Assembly (NCBI RefSeq): GCF_000332155.1 | Contig: NZ_KB235904.1 | Location: forward strand, 1,630,859-1,694,858 | Source of the DNA: Kamptonema formosum PCC 6407 | Lineage (GTDB): Bacteria > Cyanobacteriota > Cyanobacteriia > Cyanobacteriales > Microcoleaceae | DNA: 64,000 nucleotides | Reading direction: 5' to 3' | Part shown: piece by piece, positions 50,912 through 59,984 of the stretch | Position numbering within the stretch: position 1 is the first letter of the stretch | How the letters are laid out: every line of letters begins with the position of its first letter | Notes under the pieces: generated by a model | Told to the model about the DNA's origin: nothing | The model's input: only the letters and a program-made list of their open reading frames with translations | Databases searched by the model: none | Program-made: the position numbers and the translations under genes

Positions 50912-51442
50912 TTAATTTGTGGGCATAATTCTTTGCCATTCACTACAGGCTAGATGCAATGATTCAGGAGCATTTTCGTCCAATCCACGCTGGCAATAAT
51001 TTACCAAATTTTCAACACAGGGTTTACAATCACTTTCTTGAGGAAGTTTTGAATATGCTGTTTCCTCATCAACGATTTCTCCTTGTAGATAGTGTATCCA
51101 AGTTTCAATATTTCGTCGGGGTATAAACACTGCTATTTTTTCATCTAATAGACGTTTAGCTTGAGAGTCAGCTTCAAGCTCTAAATCTAACTGATTTAAT
51201 CGTTCAGCTATAGTATATTTGTCGGCATCTATCAAAACAACTAAAGCAATTGAAAGGTAGTTTTTACTCCGATAAGCTCTAACTTCTTTGGCATAATTTT
51301 CTCTTACATATTGTTCTCCAGATTGCTTTCCTTTGGGAAGGGGCAAATATGTAATCTTCCGGGGATTAAAACCTCGCTTAACGAGAAAATGTCGGGCAAA
51401 TACTTCCTGCTGTCTATCCTCACATAATACAATAATTTGCAT
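50912..51442 (-). CDS. TOPRIM-like protein partner of the AAA ATPase
   Basis: About 176 residues from ATG 51442 (MQIIVLCEDRQQEVF); an ATG at 51457 overlaps the ATPase gene by 11 bp and is an alternative. Glu8 in the first strand motif and DAD in VVLIDADKYT near 70 give the E...DxD signature of TOPRIM/OLD-like nucleases. FIPRRNIETWIHYL near 105 is typical of small proteins encoded beside AAA ATPases in defence loci. Compare AAA+TOPRIM pairs such as PARIS or RloA/RloB. The family is not one I can name with certainty. It lies 30 bp before the caspase-WD40 gene. Confidence 0.75.
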   Translation of the reverse strand: MQIIVLCEDRQQEVFARHFLVKRGFNPRKITYLPLPKGKQSGEQYVRENYAKEVRAYRSKNYLSIALVVLIDADKYTIAERLNQLDLELEADSQAKRLLDEKIAVFIPRRNIETWIHYLQGEIVDEETAYSKLPQESDCKPCVENLVNYCQRGLDENAPESLHLACSEWQRIMPTN

Positions 51443-51446
51443 ACCA

Positions 51447-52574
51447 CTATGAATCATGGAGCCATCCCCGCGCTACCAATTCTGAAATAGGAAGTCCAGT
51501 ATCATTATCAGTGCCGATCCGTTTTACTCGAACTGGAGTGTTACTTTGACGTTCAAACCAATATCCTACAGGTGATGCTAAAAGATAGTCAATTAACACA
51601 GGGTGATGAGAAATCAGCAATGCTTGTGTTTTTTGTTCGCTACAAAGGTCATAAAGTTGAATCAACCAAGGTTGAATTTCTGGTAGTGCCAAAAAGTTCT
51701 CAGGTTCATCAAGGCATAAAGTGTAATCTTCAGATTTAGTGCATATAATAAGCGTATATAGTGCAATCAACATTCGCTGACCATCAGAGAGTTCTCCCAA
51801 TTTGTATTCGACTAATTTATTTCTGTCATTCTCTAGTGAGAAAGACAGTTTGAGAAGGCGAATTTTTTCCCCTGCATCGATAAATTTAAAATAAGCGAAT
51901 CCCTCAAATATTTCTTTTAAAGTGTTTGTTAATTCAAATATTTTGCCTTGATTTTGAGATAAGTAACGATACCAAGAAACATAATTTTCCATCCTATAAG
52001 ATAAACGATTTTCTTCTTTACTACTCTCATCAACCATCATACTAGGATTAATTTGAAGTATTATGAAACGCTCCATGCGCTCTTTGAACCAAGTCAGCTT
52101 GCTATTGTCATCTCTGGGCATAAGTAAAGCCAGCATTGACTGAAACAAGTCAAAGGGATATTCTTTCCATTCTAAGGATAAAGAACCGTCGCGGAAGACT
52201 TGCATTTCTCCTAACCCGAATTTTAGTAATGGTTGGTTATCAAACCACAAGCGCTCGTACTTAATGTGAGTCTGGTTTCCATTTCTATCTCTATCATGTT
52301 CGATGGCAAGTTCATATTTGTAAGTTCCCCCATTTCCTTCAATTTCTAACTCGAAGCTTTGAATCAAAGATGTCTGCCAGCGCGTACAATCAACAGATTT
52401 AAAAATTGCATCAACTTTGCTATCACCACTTACAAAAGCTTGGATTTTTCGCAAAACATCGAAAACAGTTGACTTGCCAGCCCCGTTTGAGCCGAGAAAT
52501 AAATTAATTGAGTCAACAGACAGTTCAAAATTTACTAGGCATCGAAAATTGTCGATATAAATTCGTTTAAGCAT
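51447..52574 (-). CDS. AAA family ATPase (ABC/OLD-like, AAA_21 type)
   Basis: 375 residues. Walker A at about 28-37 (LFLGSNGAGKSTVFDVL); signature-like LGELSDGQRMLIALYTLI near 265; Walker B CLDEPENFLALPEI near 290; switch His in LLISHHPVLI. It resembles the ATPases of OLD/PARIS/Septu-type defence systems rather than transporter ATPases. It has no TOPRIM of its own; that function is encoded by the next gene, which its 3' end overlaps or nearly touches. A DUF433 gene ends 11 bp before it. All four genes to 46469 are on one strand. Confidence 0.9.
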   Translation of the reverse strand: MLKRIYIDNFRCLVNFELSVDSINLFLGSNGAGKSTVFDVLRKIQAFVSGDSKVDAIFKSVDCTRWQTSLIQSFELEIEGNGGTYKYELAIEHDRDRNGNQTHIKYERLWFDNQPLLKFGLGEMQVFRDGSLSLEWKEYPFDLFQSMLALLMPRDDNSKLTWFKERMERFIILQINPSMMVDESSKEENRLSYRMENYVSWYRYLSQNQGKIFELTNTLKEIFEGFAYFKFIDAGEKIRLLKLSFSLENDRNKLVEYKLGELSDGQRMLIALYTLIICTKSEDYTLCLDEPENFLALPEIQPWLIQLYDLCSEQKTQALLISHHPVLIDYLLASPVGYWFERQSNTPVRVKRIGTDNDTGLPISELVARGWLHDS

Positions 52575-52585
52575 ATAATTTCTCC

Positions 52586-52939
52586 TTAATCTTTCTCATT
52601 TTCTCGGATTGCTATTTCTATCTCATCAGGATATACTTCAGCATAACCCCAAGCATTTACTAAGTCTTCAGCATTAAGACTTGGATAGGCATATAAAAGT
52701 TCGGATTCACTAGCACCTAAACGGCGATAACTCACTAGCAGCCAAACGGGGATGCGCGTTTGTCTGATACAGGCATCACCGCCTATAACGCCGCGAGTTT
52801 TTTCAATTCCTGGCCAACTGTTACTTAAACTTTGGGATAATATTTTTATGGCTTGGATTTTCTCATCTGGGGTTAAGGCTAAAAGTTGTGGTTGCAATTC
52901 TTTGAGTGTCATACTTCTGTTAATAATTAATTGCTTCAT
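52586..52939 (-). CDS. DUF433 (VapB-type antitoxin-like) protein
   Basis: 117 residues from ATG 52939; an internal ATG at 52912 (MTLKELQPQLLALTP) also fits the family. Core: TRGVIGGDACIRQTRIPVWLLV, then SYRRLGASESELLYAYPSL and VNAWGYAEVYP. DUF433 proteins are wHTH-like and usually pair with DUF5615 toxins, which are not encoded here. It starts the run DUF433-AAA-TOPRIM-caspase with an 11-bp gap to the AAA gene. It could be the transcription regulator or antitoxin of that operon, though DUF433 genes are abundant and the neighbourhood may be chance. Confidence 0.85.
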   Translation of the reverse strand: MKQLIINRSMTLKELQPQLLALTPDEKIQAIKILSQSLSNSWPGIEKTRGVIGGDACIRQTRIPVWLLVSYRRLGASESELLYAYPSLNAEDLVNAWGYAEVYPDEIEIAIRENEKD

Positions 52940-52994
52940 CACTCCCTTAAATTATAGCGACTGTCGAGAATACCGTCAAAAAAGCGAGCGTATC

Positions 52995-53439
52995 CTACAC
53001 TTCCTCTGGCGGATGTAAACTATCCCTCGCCCCGATGCCATTATATATTCTACTCTCTGGTTTAAACTCGCTGATTAAGGTTGTTAAATCAGTATTTCTG
53101 ATTTGAGCCAATTTTATCAGAGCTTCAACTCGCTCCACATTCATATTTTCTAACCGTTCTTCATAGGCCAATAATTCTGTATGTTCTGCCTCGGTTATCT
53201 GTTCCCATTCATTCTGTTGGCGCAGATAGTCCAGCCGTGTTTGTTCTTCAAATAATAGATGACGCTGAATAATTTATAGCAAAGCGGATTCTTCTGAGCC
53301 TAACGCGGTTTCATCTCCTAGTTGATTAGCCTTTAAAGACAAATATTCGAGGAGTGTAACTGCTTCTGTTAACATTTCATTGGGCAATTTATCAATTAAT
53401 TCAATCGCTCTTTGGCGAATGTCTATTGATGCCGTCATG
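52995..53439 (-). pseudogene. Decayed cyanobacterial hypothetical gene
   Basis: Read from ATG 53439 the frame gives MTASIDIRQRAIE. A one-base frameshift near 53400 follows, then LIDKLPNEMLTEAVTLLEYL. An in-frame TAA near 53275 is followed by IIQRHLLFEEQTRLDYLRQQ, LENMNVERVEALIKLAQIRN and the end EFKPESR. Joined, this is a typical conserved cyanobacterial protein of about 145 residues. One frameshift plus one stop make it non-functional. It separates the DUF433 gene from the second caspase gene. Confidence 0.75.
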
Positions 53440-53540
53440 TTCCACCTCTATAGTTCATGCTAAGTTACATTCTAGCAGTTGTAGAAGAAGCGATCGCGCT
53501 CTCTAGAAATAAAAGCGATCGCGCTCCCCAAACCCAAAAT

Positions 53541-56500
53541 TCAAAAAATTTTACTACTCTTATTCTCCAACTTCGGCGCTTCAGGAACAGGCCGCATTAA
53601 TAGCATGACATTCATCAGCGCGATCGCACTCAGCAACGCCACAATTACAGCAAAACCCCCAATCAACCAGTGACGCTCAACAGTTATAGTGACTAAATCC
53701 GGGGTTTTCTGACTAACATTGCGAGCAGCCGCAGCCGTAGACATTGAGGCAGGTGCAACCTCAGCCACAGCCGGAGTAGCAACTGGCGGTGCTTTCACAG
53801 GTGCAAAATCCGATCGCGCTTCCACAGCAACAGGCCCAGAAGACACTAAAAGAGGCATTTCAGGAGCATTAGAAAGCGCGATCGCTAAGGCTTCCAACCC
53901 CTCAGCAATGCTCAAATAACTGAAATGATCGCAGCCAACCTCCGAAATCTGCGGCTTTCTCCCCAAACCCAACTGCGTCATGGATGCCACACTCACGGTG
54001 ATATCATTTGGCTGGCCGAACATCGCCATATTGCCAGTCATTCCCCCCGCCTTCTGCATCATGCGCTCGAAGGTACTCGCCTGGCCGTTCCTCTGGGCCA
54101 GCGCCGCCGGCTGGATGGACTGATTACCAGCTAACACTGTATAAGGAATTTGTGGATCGGGACTTGCCGCCAGCTTCTTCAGAAACTCCGATCCGGGCTG
54201 CATTTGCTCTAGAGACACGCTTGCAGCTTCCACTGTCCCTTTTAGCAGCAAATCGCTGAGCCACTTGACAGGAGGCGCGATCGCAGTCACCCCATTGATC
54301 GCACTTAGTAACGCTGTTTTCGCCAAACTCTGCACTGTCGCCCAGGGAGAACCGCCATTCGGCGGTCCCAATAGCACTAAGTGCTGCACAACTCGATTCC
54401 CTTGTTCTTGTTCAATGAACCACCGCGCCACTAAGCCGCCCATTCCTTGGGCTACGATGTGCAGCACTTTGCCATGATTCGCGCCCAGTCCGGCCAACTC
54501 TAAGCGGTGCTTTAACGATCTCGCATTCTCCTCAATCGGAGTGTTTATACTTTCATAATCAAAAGTGAGAACAAGGTCATACAAATCGCTGAGAGGGCGA
54601 TGCTGACCGTTCGTTTGCACCGATACTTGCCCGATCCCAGGAACCATTTTTTGAGTATCTCCGAGAATGCTGTGAGTGAAGAGAAGAATTCGCTGAGCCT
54701 TCGCTACCCACTCTCTCACTTCGTGAATGTCTTTCTCATAAGATACTTTATCGTTTGTGAGGAGGTCGGCGATCGCTAAAATCGGATATTCGTAATCGTA
54801 GCCTAATTTTTGCAGGGCGACTTTCTGGAAAAAGATGCGGACAGAACCGCCAAGACTGCGACTTCCCGATGATACCGGATCGGGCAACCGATCTAATTTT
54901 ATCTCTGTTTGGCCGCGATCGCTCCTTTTCCCCAACCCCGTCGGGACGAAAAATTCGCCATCATAACCAATCCCAATCAGCGCCTCGTTTTCAGCCAGCG
55001 GCGCATCAATTATCAATTCTAGCGGCTGTTCCGGCGTTACGGCAGCCGCATCTTCCACATTGCTGAGTTCTAACGCACTCAGGCCGGGGTCAGTACCGCG
55101 ACTGGCTGTAAATTGGAAAGACTGGATAAACTCTGGATTATCCCGCAAAATTGGCGGCAAAATCATATTACCTACATCGCGCGTCGCTTGGGGAATCGTC
55201 GTTAAACGCGCATTTGCCTTTAAACTGGGATGCGATCGCATTTCTACACCCGCACCCAAGGAAACCGCTTCTCCCGTTTGGGGTATCGGTGTCGTTTCCT
55301 GCGGTCGCACTGTGGTAAATGTAATCTGAGATGTCACCCAATCATCCCATACTTCATCCTTCTCTGGTTGCGATAAAAGATCGCGAGTTTGTACGCGGTT
55401 CATCAAGCGATTGAGAACGCTTTTTCCTCCCTTTCCCGCAATTTTAACTGCACGAGTTCGAGGCGCATCTAACCTTTCTTGTTCCAGCAATGTTGCGTCA
55501 AATTCCGCTGTACTGACAATCAATTTTAGGACATCTTTAAACTCAGTAACTCCCTGTTCCCAGAGTTCTTTGGGTACTGTGGCATAAATCGGATTTCCCC
55601 CTAAAACAAATACTTCCTCTCCGGGTTGTAACCAAACACCGCCAGAGGCAAAAAAGCCAGTTAAAATCGCGTAAGTTTCGGTTAAATCTAATAAGGCACA
55701 GTAAAGCGGTTCGTCGCTACGATTGATGAATTTTATCCTAATAGTTGGCTGCTGCCATTTGCCATTTTCATACTTATATTCTAACCGAATTTGTTGTGCC
55801 TCAATTTCGACTTCCCCCTGATATATTTTCACTTCTACGGCATCGGGGTCAATGCGACTGGATGCAGGACTAGAAAGTTCAGCGATATTCGTCCAACGGG
55901 CGATGTGTTCCAAACGCGCGATCGCTAAATTAGCATTACCTTGGTTATAACCAGAAATTTTAGCCACCAACGGGCGATCGTCCGTTGGCCGAGCAATGAT
56001 ATACTCGCCATTACGAGCAATTAACCGAAATTCAGCTTGAATTGCTGTTTCTACTTCCCCAACATACATTGAAGCTTGACCTTCCGGCCCCGCTTTTTGT
56101 AAGGCTTCCTTTGCTAATTTTACACCTACTTCTTCTCCTTCAATGCAAACACCTAAAGGCGGCATTGGCAAACTGGTAACAACTGCTTTAAAAGTTTTTT
56201 CTACATCCAGTGAGTTATCTACATTTGTACAGGAAATCTTGCTGAATTGGGGTAAAACTTCGGTAACATCTGCTTCGGCAAATGAGTTAGAAAGTTGCCG
56301 CAAATCTTCGGGATTACTATCCATTGCAAACAAAGCTAACCGAGTCGTTTCTTCCCCTACCACTGGCGGAATGCCGTGTACTGCGCCGCCGTCAATTATC
56401 CAGCCGTACTCTAAATGATAACTCACAGTAAAATAAGGAGTGCGTTTTGCGATCGCACCTCCTAAAAACGGCTGGTCTAAATCTTCTAAATTTGTCGCTT

Positions 56501-57347
56501 CCAACTGCGGCGACTGAGACGCAACTTTGCTGCGGACTAAAGCATTAGTGCGCTTAAATACATCCCGGTAAGTTAAACTACCATTAGCGCGTTGCAAAGT
56601 ATCTAAAAGAAAATAGCAAAAAGCACCGCGATGTTGTCCAGTACCGTAATATTCCTTGGCTTCTTCGCAGTCGCGACAAGCTGCTAACAAAACATGGCGA
56701 CCGCGTGGTATCATCCAGCCAGTAGGATTTGCTTCGGGACTGCGAGATGTTGATACTAACTTACTAATTTCTTCGGAGTTTAAGATAAAACTTTCTATCG
56801 GTCGCGTTCGCCTATTTGCAGGTGTTCGCCTTACCCCAGTTTCCTGCAATTCCAAATTCCGAGTGCCAGAACCGGAATGGCAACAATCCATAATAATTGT
56901 AATGTGCGGGTCTTTTTTGGCAACCTCAGATATCAGTTTTGCTAATTCTTTATCGGCCAAATCCCACCCACCTTCTTGACGGGAATCCCAACAAACCAAA
57001 GATTCGTGGAGGCGGTTAGGTTCTAAGTGCCAAAATTCCGGCGGTGCGGGTTCTTGGGAGCCGTGTCCGCTGTAATAAAATAGTACAATATCGTTGCGAT
57101 TAGCTTGGCTGAGATGTGTTCGGAAACCGTCGATGATTGCTTGGCGGGTAGCTTGTTGATTTTTGAGGGTGAGGAGGTGGAGTTGCTGGTCATCGTCAGA
57201 AGTGACGCGCGATGCCAAAGGCGCGGCGCTTCGCCATCGCAGATACTCTTCAAAGGCCGTAATGTCGTTAACACAACCTCTCAAAGGTGCGACAGGGGGG
57301 AGATACTGGTCAATCCCAACTAGCAGCGCGTAAATGTTGCGAGTCAT
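53541..57347 (-). CDS. Caspase protein with C-terminal alpha/beta-hydrolase-like domain
   Basis: 1268 residues from ATG 57347 (MTRNIYALLVGIDQY); ten more codons upstream do not fit. Peptidase C14 at 1-300 with His95 (YYSGHG) and Cys156 (IIMDCCHSG). A beta-rich middle (about 310-640) resembles the DUF4384-like part of metacaspases. Residues about 820-1120 have the PGAP1/lipase topology: LVLTFDYESINTPIEENA, HIVAQGMGGLVARWF, LVLLGPPNGGSPWA. The nucleophile of the usual GHSMGG is Gly here, so this domain may bind rather than cleave. A membrane helix near 1215 anchors the end (WLIGGFAVIVALLSAIAL). Own promoter likely. Confidence 0.9.
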   Translation of the reverse strand: MTRNIYALLVGIDQYLPPVAPLRGCVNDITAFEEYLRWRSAAPLASRVTSDDDQQLHLLTLKNQQATRQAIIDGFRTHLSQANRNDIVLFYYSGHGSQEPAPPEFWHLEPNRLHESLVCWDSRQEGGWDLADKELAKLISEVAKKDPHITIIMDCCHSGSGTRNLELQETGVRRTPANRRTRPIESFILNSEEISKLVSTSRSPEANPTGWMIPRGRHVLLAACRDCEEAKEYYGTGQHRGAFCYFLLDTLQRANGSLTYRDVFKRTNALVRSKVASQSPQLEATNLEDLDQPFLGGAIAKRTPYFTVSYHLEYGWIIDGGAVHGIPPVVGEETTRLALFAMDSNPEDLRQLSNSFAEADVTEVLPQFSKISCTNVDNSLDVEKTFKAVVTSLPMPPLGVCIEGEEVGVKLAKEALQKAGPEGQASMYVGEVETAIQAEFRLIARNGEYIIARPTDDRPLVAKISGYNQGNANLAIARLEHIARWTNIAELSSPASSRIDPDAVEVKIYQGEVEIEAQQIRLEYKYENGKWQQPTIRIKFINRSDEPLYCALLDLTETYAILTGFFASGGVWLQPGEEVFVLGGNPIYATVPKELWEQGVTEFKDVLKLIVSTAEFDATLLEQERLDAPRTRAVKIAGKGGKSVLNRLMNRVQTRDLLSQPEKDEVWDDWVTSQITFTTVRPQETTPIPQTGEAVSLGAGVEMRSHPSLKANARLTTIPQATRDVGNMILPPILRDNPEFIQSFQFTASRGTDPGLSALELSNVEDAAAVTPEQPLELIIDAPLAENEALIGIGYDGEFFVPTGLGKRSDRGQTEIKLDRLPDPVSSGSRSLGGSVRIFFQKVALQKLGYDYEYPILAIADLLTNDKVSYEKDIHEVREWVAKAQRILLFTHSILGDTQKMVPGIGQVSVQTNGQHRPLSDLYDLVLTFDYESINTPIEENARSLKHRLELAGLGANHGKVLHIVAQGMGGLVARWFIEQEQGNRVVQHLVLLGPPNGGSPWATVQSLAKTALLSAINGVTAIAPPVKWLSDLLLKGTVEAASVSLEQMQPGSEFLKKLAASPDPQIPYTVLAGNQSIQPAALAQRNGQASTFERMMQKAGGMTGNMAMFGQPNDITVSVASMTQLGLGRKPQISEVGCDHFSYLSIAEGLEALAIALSNAPEMPLLVSSGPVAVEARSDFAPVKAPPVATPAVAEVAPASMSTAAAARNVSQKTPDLVTITVERHWLIGGFAVIVALLSAIALMNVMLLMRPVPEAPKLENKSSKIF

Positions 57348-57467
57348 AAAAAATCTTAGCGGTAATTGGTAATAAAGCAATATGCAAGAGCCATAAGCCT
57401 CTTGCTGATACCGACACCCCAGTTTCCAGTATTTTATACCAACTATATAACTTACACAAAAATATTT

Positions 57468-57518
57468 GTAACGCCGCCATCCTGGCTGTTAAGTATACCG
57501 CCAGGATGGCGGCGTTAC
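57468..57518. repeat. Perfect 19-bp hairpin (GTAACGCCGCC type)
   Basis: GTAACGCCGCCATCCTGGC at 57468-57486 and its exact reverse complement at 57500-57518 enclose 13 nt. It lies between the caspase gene's leader and the end of the Cache kinase gene. ACGCCGCCAT and GGCGGCGTTA occur again near 17990 and 18154, so it belongs to a dispersed family. Confidence 0.92.
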
Positions 57519-57603
57519 GAAGCCGATAGTTTCGGTGAAACCAGGTGAAATCTACATCAGAATTATAGCAAAAATGTTAAAAATTGCCTGATTAAATAAA
57601 CCC

Positions 57604-59841
57604 TCATTTTTTAACAGGAATTTCAACGATAAATTCAGTTCCTTTCCCCATAGTCGAATTAAATCTCAGTAAACCACCATGCTGTTTAACAACAATTTGA
57701 TAGGCAATTGATAATCCTAGTCCTGTTCCCTTACCCACAGATTTTGTAGTAAAGAATGGATCGAAAATCCGGGACTGCACGTCCTCTGAAATACCCTTAC
57801 CATTATCAGCAATACTAATTATAACCCTCTCTCCTATTGTGTCGCTAACATTTGTAACATTACCCTCAACTAACGCCGTAGAAATTGTAATTTGGGGAGG
57901 AGGATAGCGTAAAAATCCATCCTTTGAAATTCCATTCTCTGTTTGATTTTCTACAGCCAAAGCATCGATCGCATCAATGGCATTACTGATAATATTCAAA
58001 AATACCTGATTCATTTGAGCTCCCCAACACTCAATCATTGGCAACTGACCATAATTTTTGATAACTTGAATAGCCAAGCGATTTGGTTGAGCTTGTAAAC
58101 GGTGTTCTAAAATTAATAACGTACTCTCTAATCCCTCATGTAAATCTACAGCTTTCACCGCCGATTCATCTAGGCGGGAAAAATTTCGTAGGGAGAGAAC
58201 TATCTGCCGAATACGTTCAGTCCCAGCTTGCATTGAAGATAAAAGCTTAGGCAAATCTTCCTGCAAAAATTCCAAATCCGCTATTGCCTTTTGTTCCTCA
58301 ATCTCTGGAGTTACATCAGGAAATTGCTGCTGATAAAGCTTAACTAAAACTAACAAGTTTTCCAAAGACTCTTGAGTATATGGTAAATTAGTATGGATAA
58401 AACCCACAGGATTATTAATTTCGTGAGCAATTCCCGCCATCAATTGCCCTAAACTTGACATTTTTTCACTTTGAATAAGTTGTAATTGTGCTTGTTGTAG
58501 TTCTTCTAAAGCACGAGTTAACTCAATAGTTCGCTCTTGAACGCGAATTTCTAGATTCGTTTTTGACTGTTCCAATTCTGTAAAAGAACCTTGTAACTGA
58601 CCCGCCATTTGAGTAAAAGATACCGCCAAAACATTTAACTCTTTAACAGCAGCTATTTCTACCTGTTGATTGAGTTCTCCAGAGGCTATTGCCTTCGATG
58701 CTATTACTAAATGTTGAATGGGTCGTGCAATTAATTGAGCTGTTAAAATCCCCAATAAAGTAGCTACAGCCAAAGCTGCAATACACAAAATAATCGTAGT
58801 CCGAGTGTTAGCATTGATTTCATCCATAAAATCTGTTTCTGGCACAACTACGACCACTAACCAATCTAAACCTCGTGCATCTCGGTAGGGTAATACTTGT
58901 CCAAACAAGTGCATATTCCCGATCCAAAAATTGAATTGTTCTGTATTCCTAACCTTGTTAAGAGAACCAAATTGAGAATTCAAATATTGAGCGGCCCCTT
59001 GGATTAAGGGAGTGCGACTTTCCGTTGCTAAAATACGTTGTTGTTTTCCCTCGGTGTTAACTGTAAACGGCTGAGAATCTGAACTCGCTACTAGATAGCC
59101 AGAACGTTCCATAATAAAAGTCTGAGCGTTGGTACTAATTTCCAAGGTTCGCAGAAAGTCACTGATATAACTGAGACTGAGATCGACGGCAAAAACTCCT
59201 TGAAAGTTGCCTGAAGCGTCATAAGCAGGCTGTGATGCGGTGATTCCTAAAGTTCCGTAGGTAAAGCTATAAATTTCCCAACTTGCTTGATTATTTTTGA
59301 TTGCAGCTTGATACCAAGGTCTAGTTCTAGGATCGTAATTTTGGTCTATTCTTCGGCGTTGTTGGCGATTTCCTTGATTATCAAGGGTGTAAGTAGTCCG
59401 TTGGGGAAATTTTTCTGTTACTCTCACAACTGTCACCCCATCATCTTCTCTGGTAATTAAAGAGATTGCACCTTCTTTGTTGCCAAAATAGTTGGAACGA
59501 ATATTAGAAAAAAACTGCATTTGTCGCCACAGGTGGCGTTCTAAGGCTAGAGAATTTTCTGAGGTTAATTGTCCTAGTTTAAAGGCCTCAACGTTCAGTT
59601 TAACGATTAATAATGGTTTTTCTAGGTAACTTTCTAAGTGTTGTTGAATGCGATCGCTAACGGAATTTCGGAGTTGAGTGGCTAAGTCATTGACTGCTTT
59701 TTGACCATTTTGTAGCGATAGCCATCCAGTCAGTCCGACAACAGCAAAAATTTCGATGATAAATGGTGCAATTAAGACCAGGCGCAAAGGTACTGGCTGG
59801 TGAATAGCTGCTAGGATTTTGGCCTGATATCTTCTCAACAT
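57604..59841 (-). CDS. Membrane histidine kinase with double-Cache sensor
   Basis: 745 residues from ATG 59841; a GTG at 59907 would add 22. A first membrane helix (LIAPFIIEIFAVVGLTGWLS) is followed by an extracytoplasmic dCache domain at about 60-345 (DPRTRPWYQAAIKNN, GVFAVDLSLSYISDFL). A second helix (TTIILCIAALAVATLLGILTA), HAMP, a coiled coil, HisKA with [16 protein letters not shown] and HATPase with NIISNAIDAI and [10 protein letters not shown] follow. It is a ligand-sensing kinase, probably for small organic compounds. No adjacent response regulator. Its core is close to that of the kinase at 38381. Confidence 0.95.
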   Translation of the reverse strand: MLRRYQAKILAAIHQPVPLRLVLIAPFIIEIFAVVGLTGWLSLQNGQKAVNDLATQLRNSVSDRIQQHLESYLEKPLLIVKLNVEAFKLGQLTSENSLALERHLWRQMQFFSNIRSNYFGNKEGAISLITREDDGVTVVRVTEKFPQRTTYTLDNQGNRQQRRRIDQNYDPRTRPWYQAAIKNNQASWEIYSFTYGTLGITASQPAYDASGNFQGVFAVDLSLSYISDFLRTLEISTNAQTFIMERSGYLVASSDSQPFTVNTEGKQQRILATESRTPLIQGAAQYLNSQFGSLNKVRNTEQFNFWIGNMHLFGQVLPYRDARGLDWLVVVVVPETDFMDEINANTRTTIILCIAALAVATLLGILTAQLIARPIQHLVIASKAIASGELNQQVEIAAVKELNVLAVSFTQMAGQLQGSFTELEQSKTNLEIRVQERTIELTRALEELQQAQLQLIQSEKMSSLGQLMAGIAHEINNPVGFIHTNLPYTQESLENLLVLVKLYQQQFPDVTPEIEEQKAIADLEFLQEDLPKLLSSMQAGTERIRQIVLSLRNFSRLDESAVKAVDLHEGLESTLLILEHRLQAQPNRLAIQVIKNYGQLPMIECWGAQMNQVFLNIISNAIDAIDALAVENQTENGISKDGFLRYPPPQITISTALVEGNVTNVSDTIGERVIISIADNGKGISEDVQSRIFDPFFTTKSVGKGTGLGLSIAYQIVVKQHGGLLRFNSTMGKGTEFIVEIPVKK

Positions 59842-59984
59842 TTTCTGCGATCGGTAGGAAGATTTAGTATAACGTTTTAAATCCGTAGCAGACACCCCCA
59901 AAATCACTCCTAAACCCTTGTTTTACAAAGATTTAAGTTTAATTTCTGGAGATGTCTAGTCTAAATTTCCTACCTAATACTATT

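Noticed and set aside
52752..53018. Plus-strand frame of 88 codons
   Set aside because: Antisense to the DUF433 gene and the decayed gene beside it.
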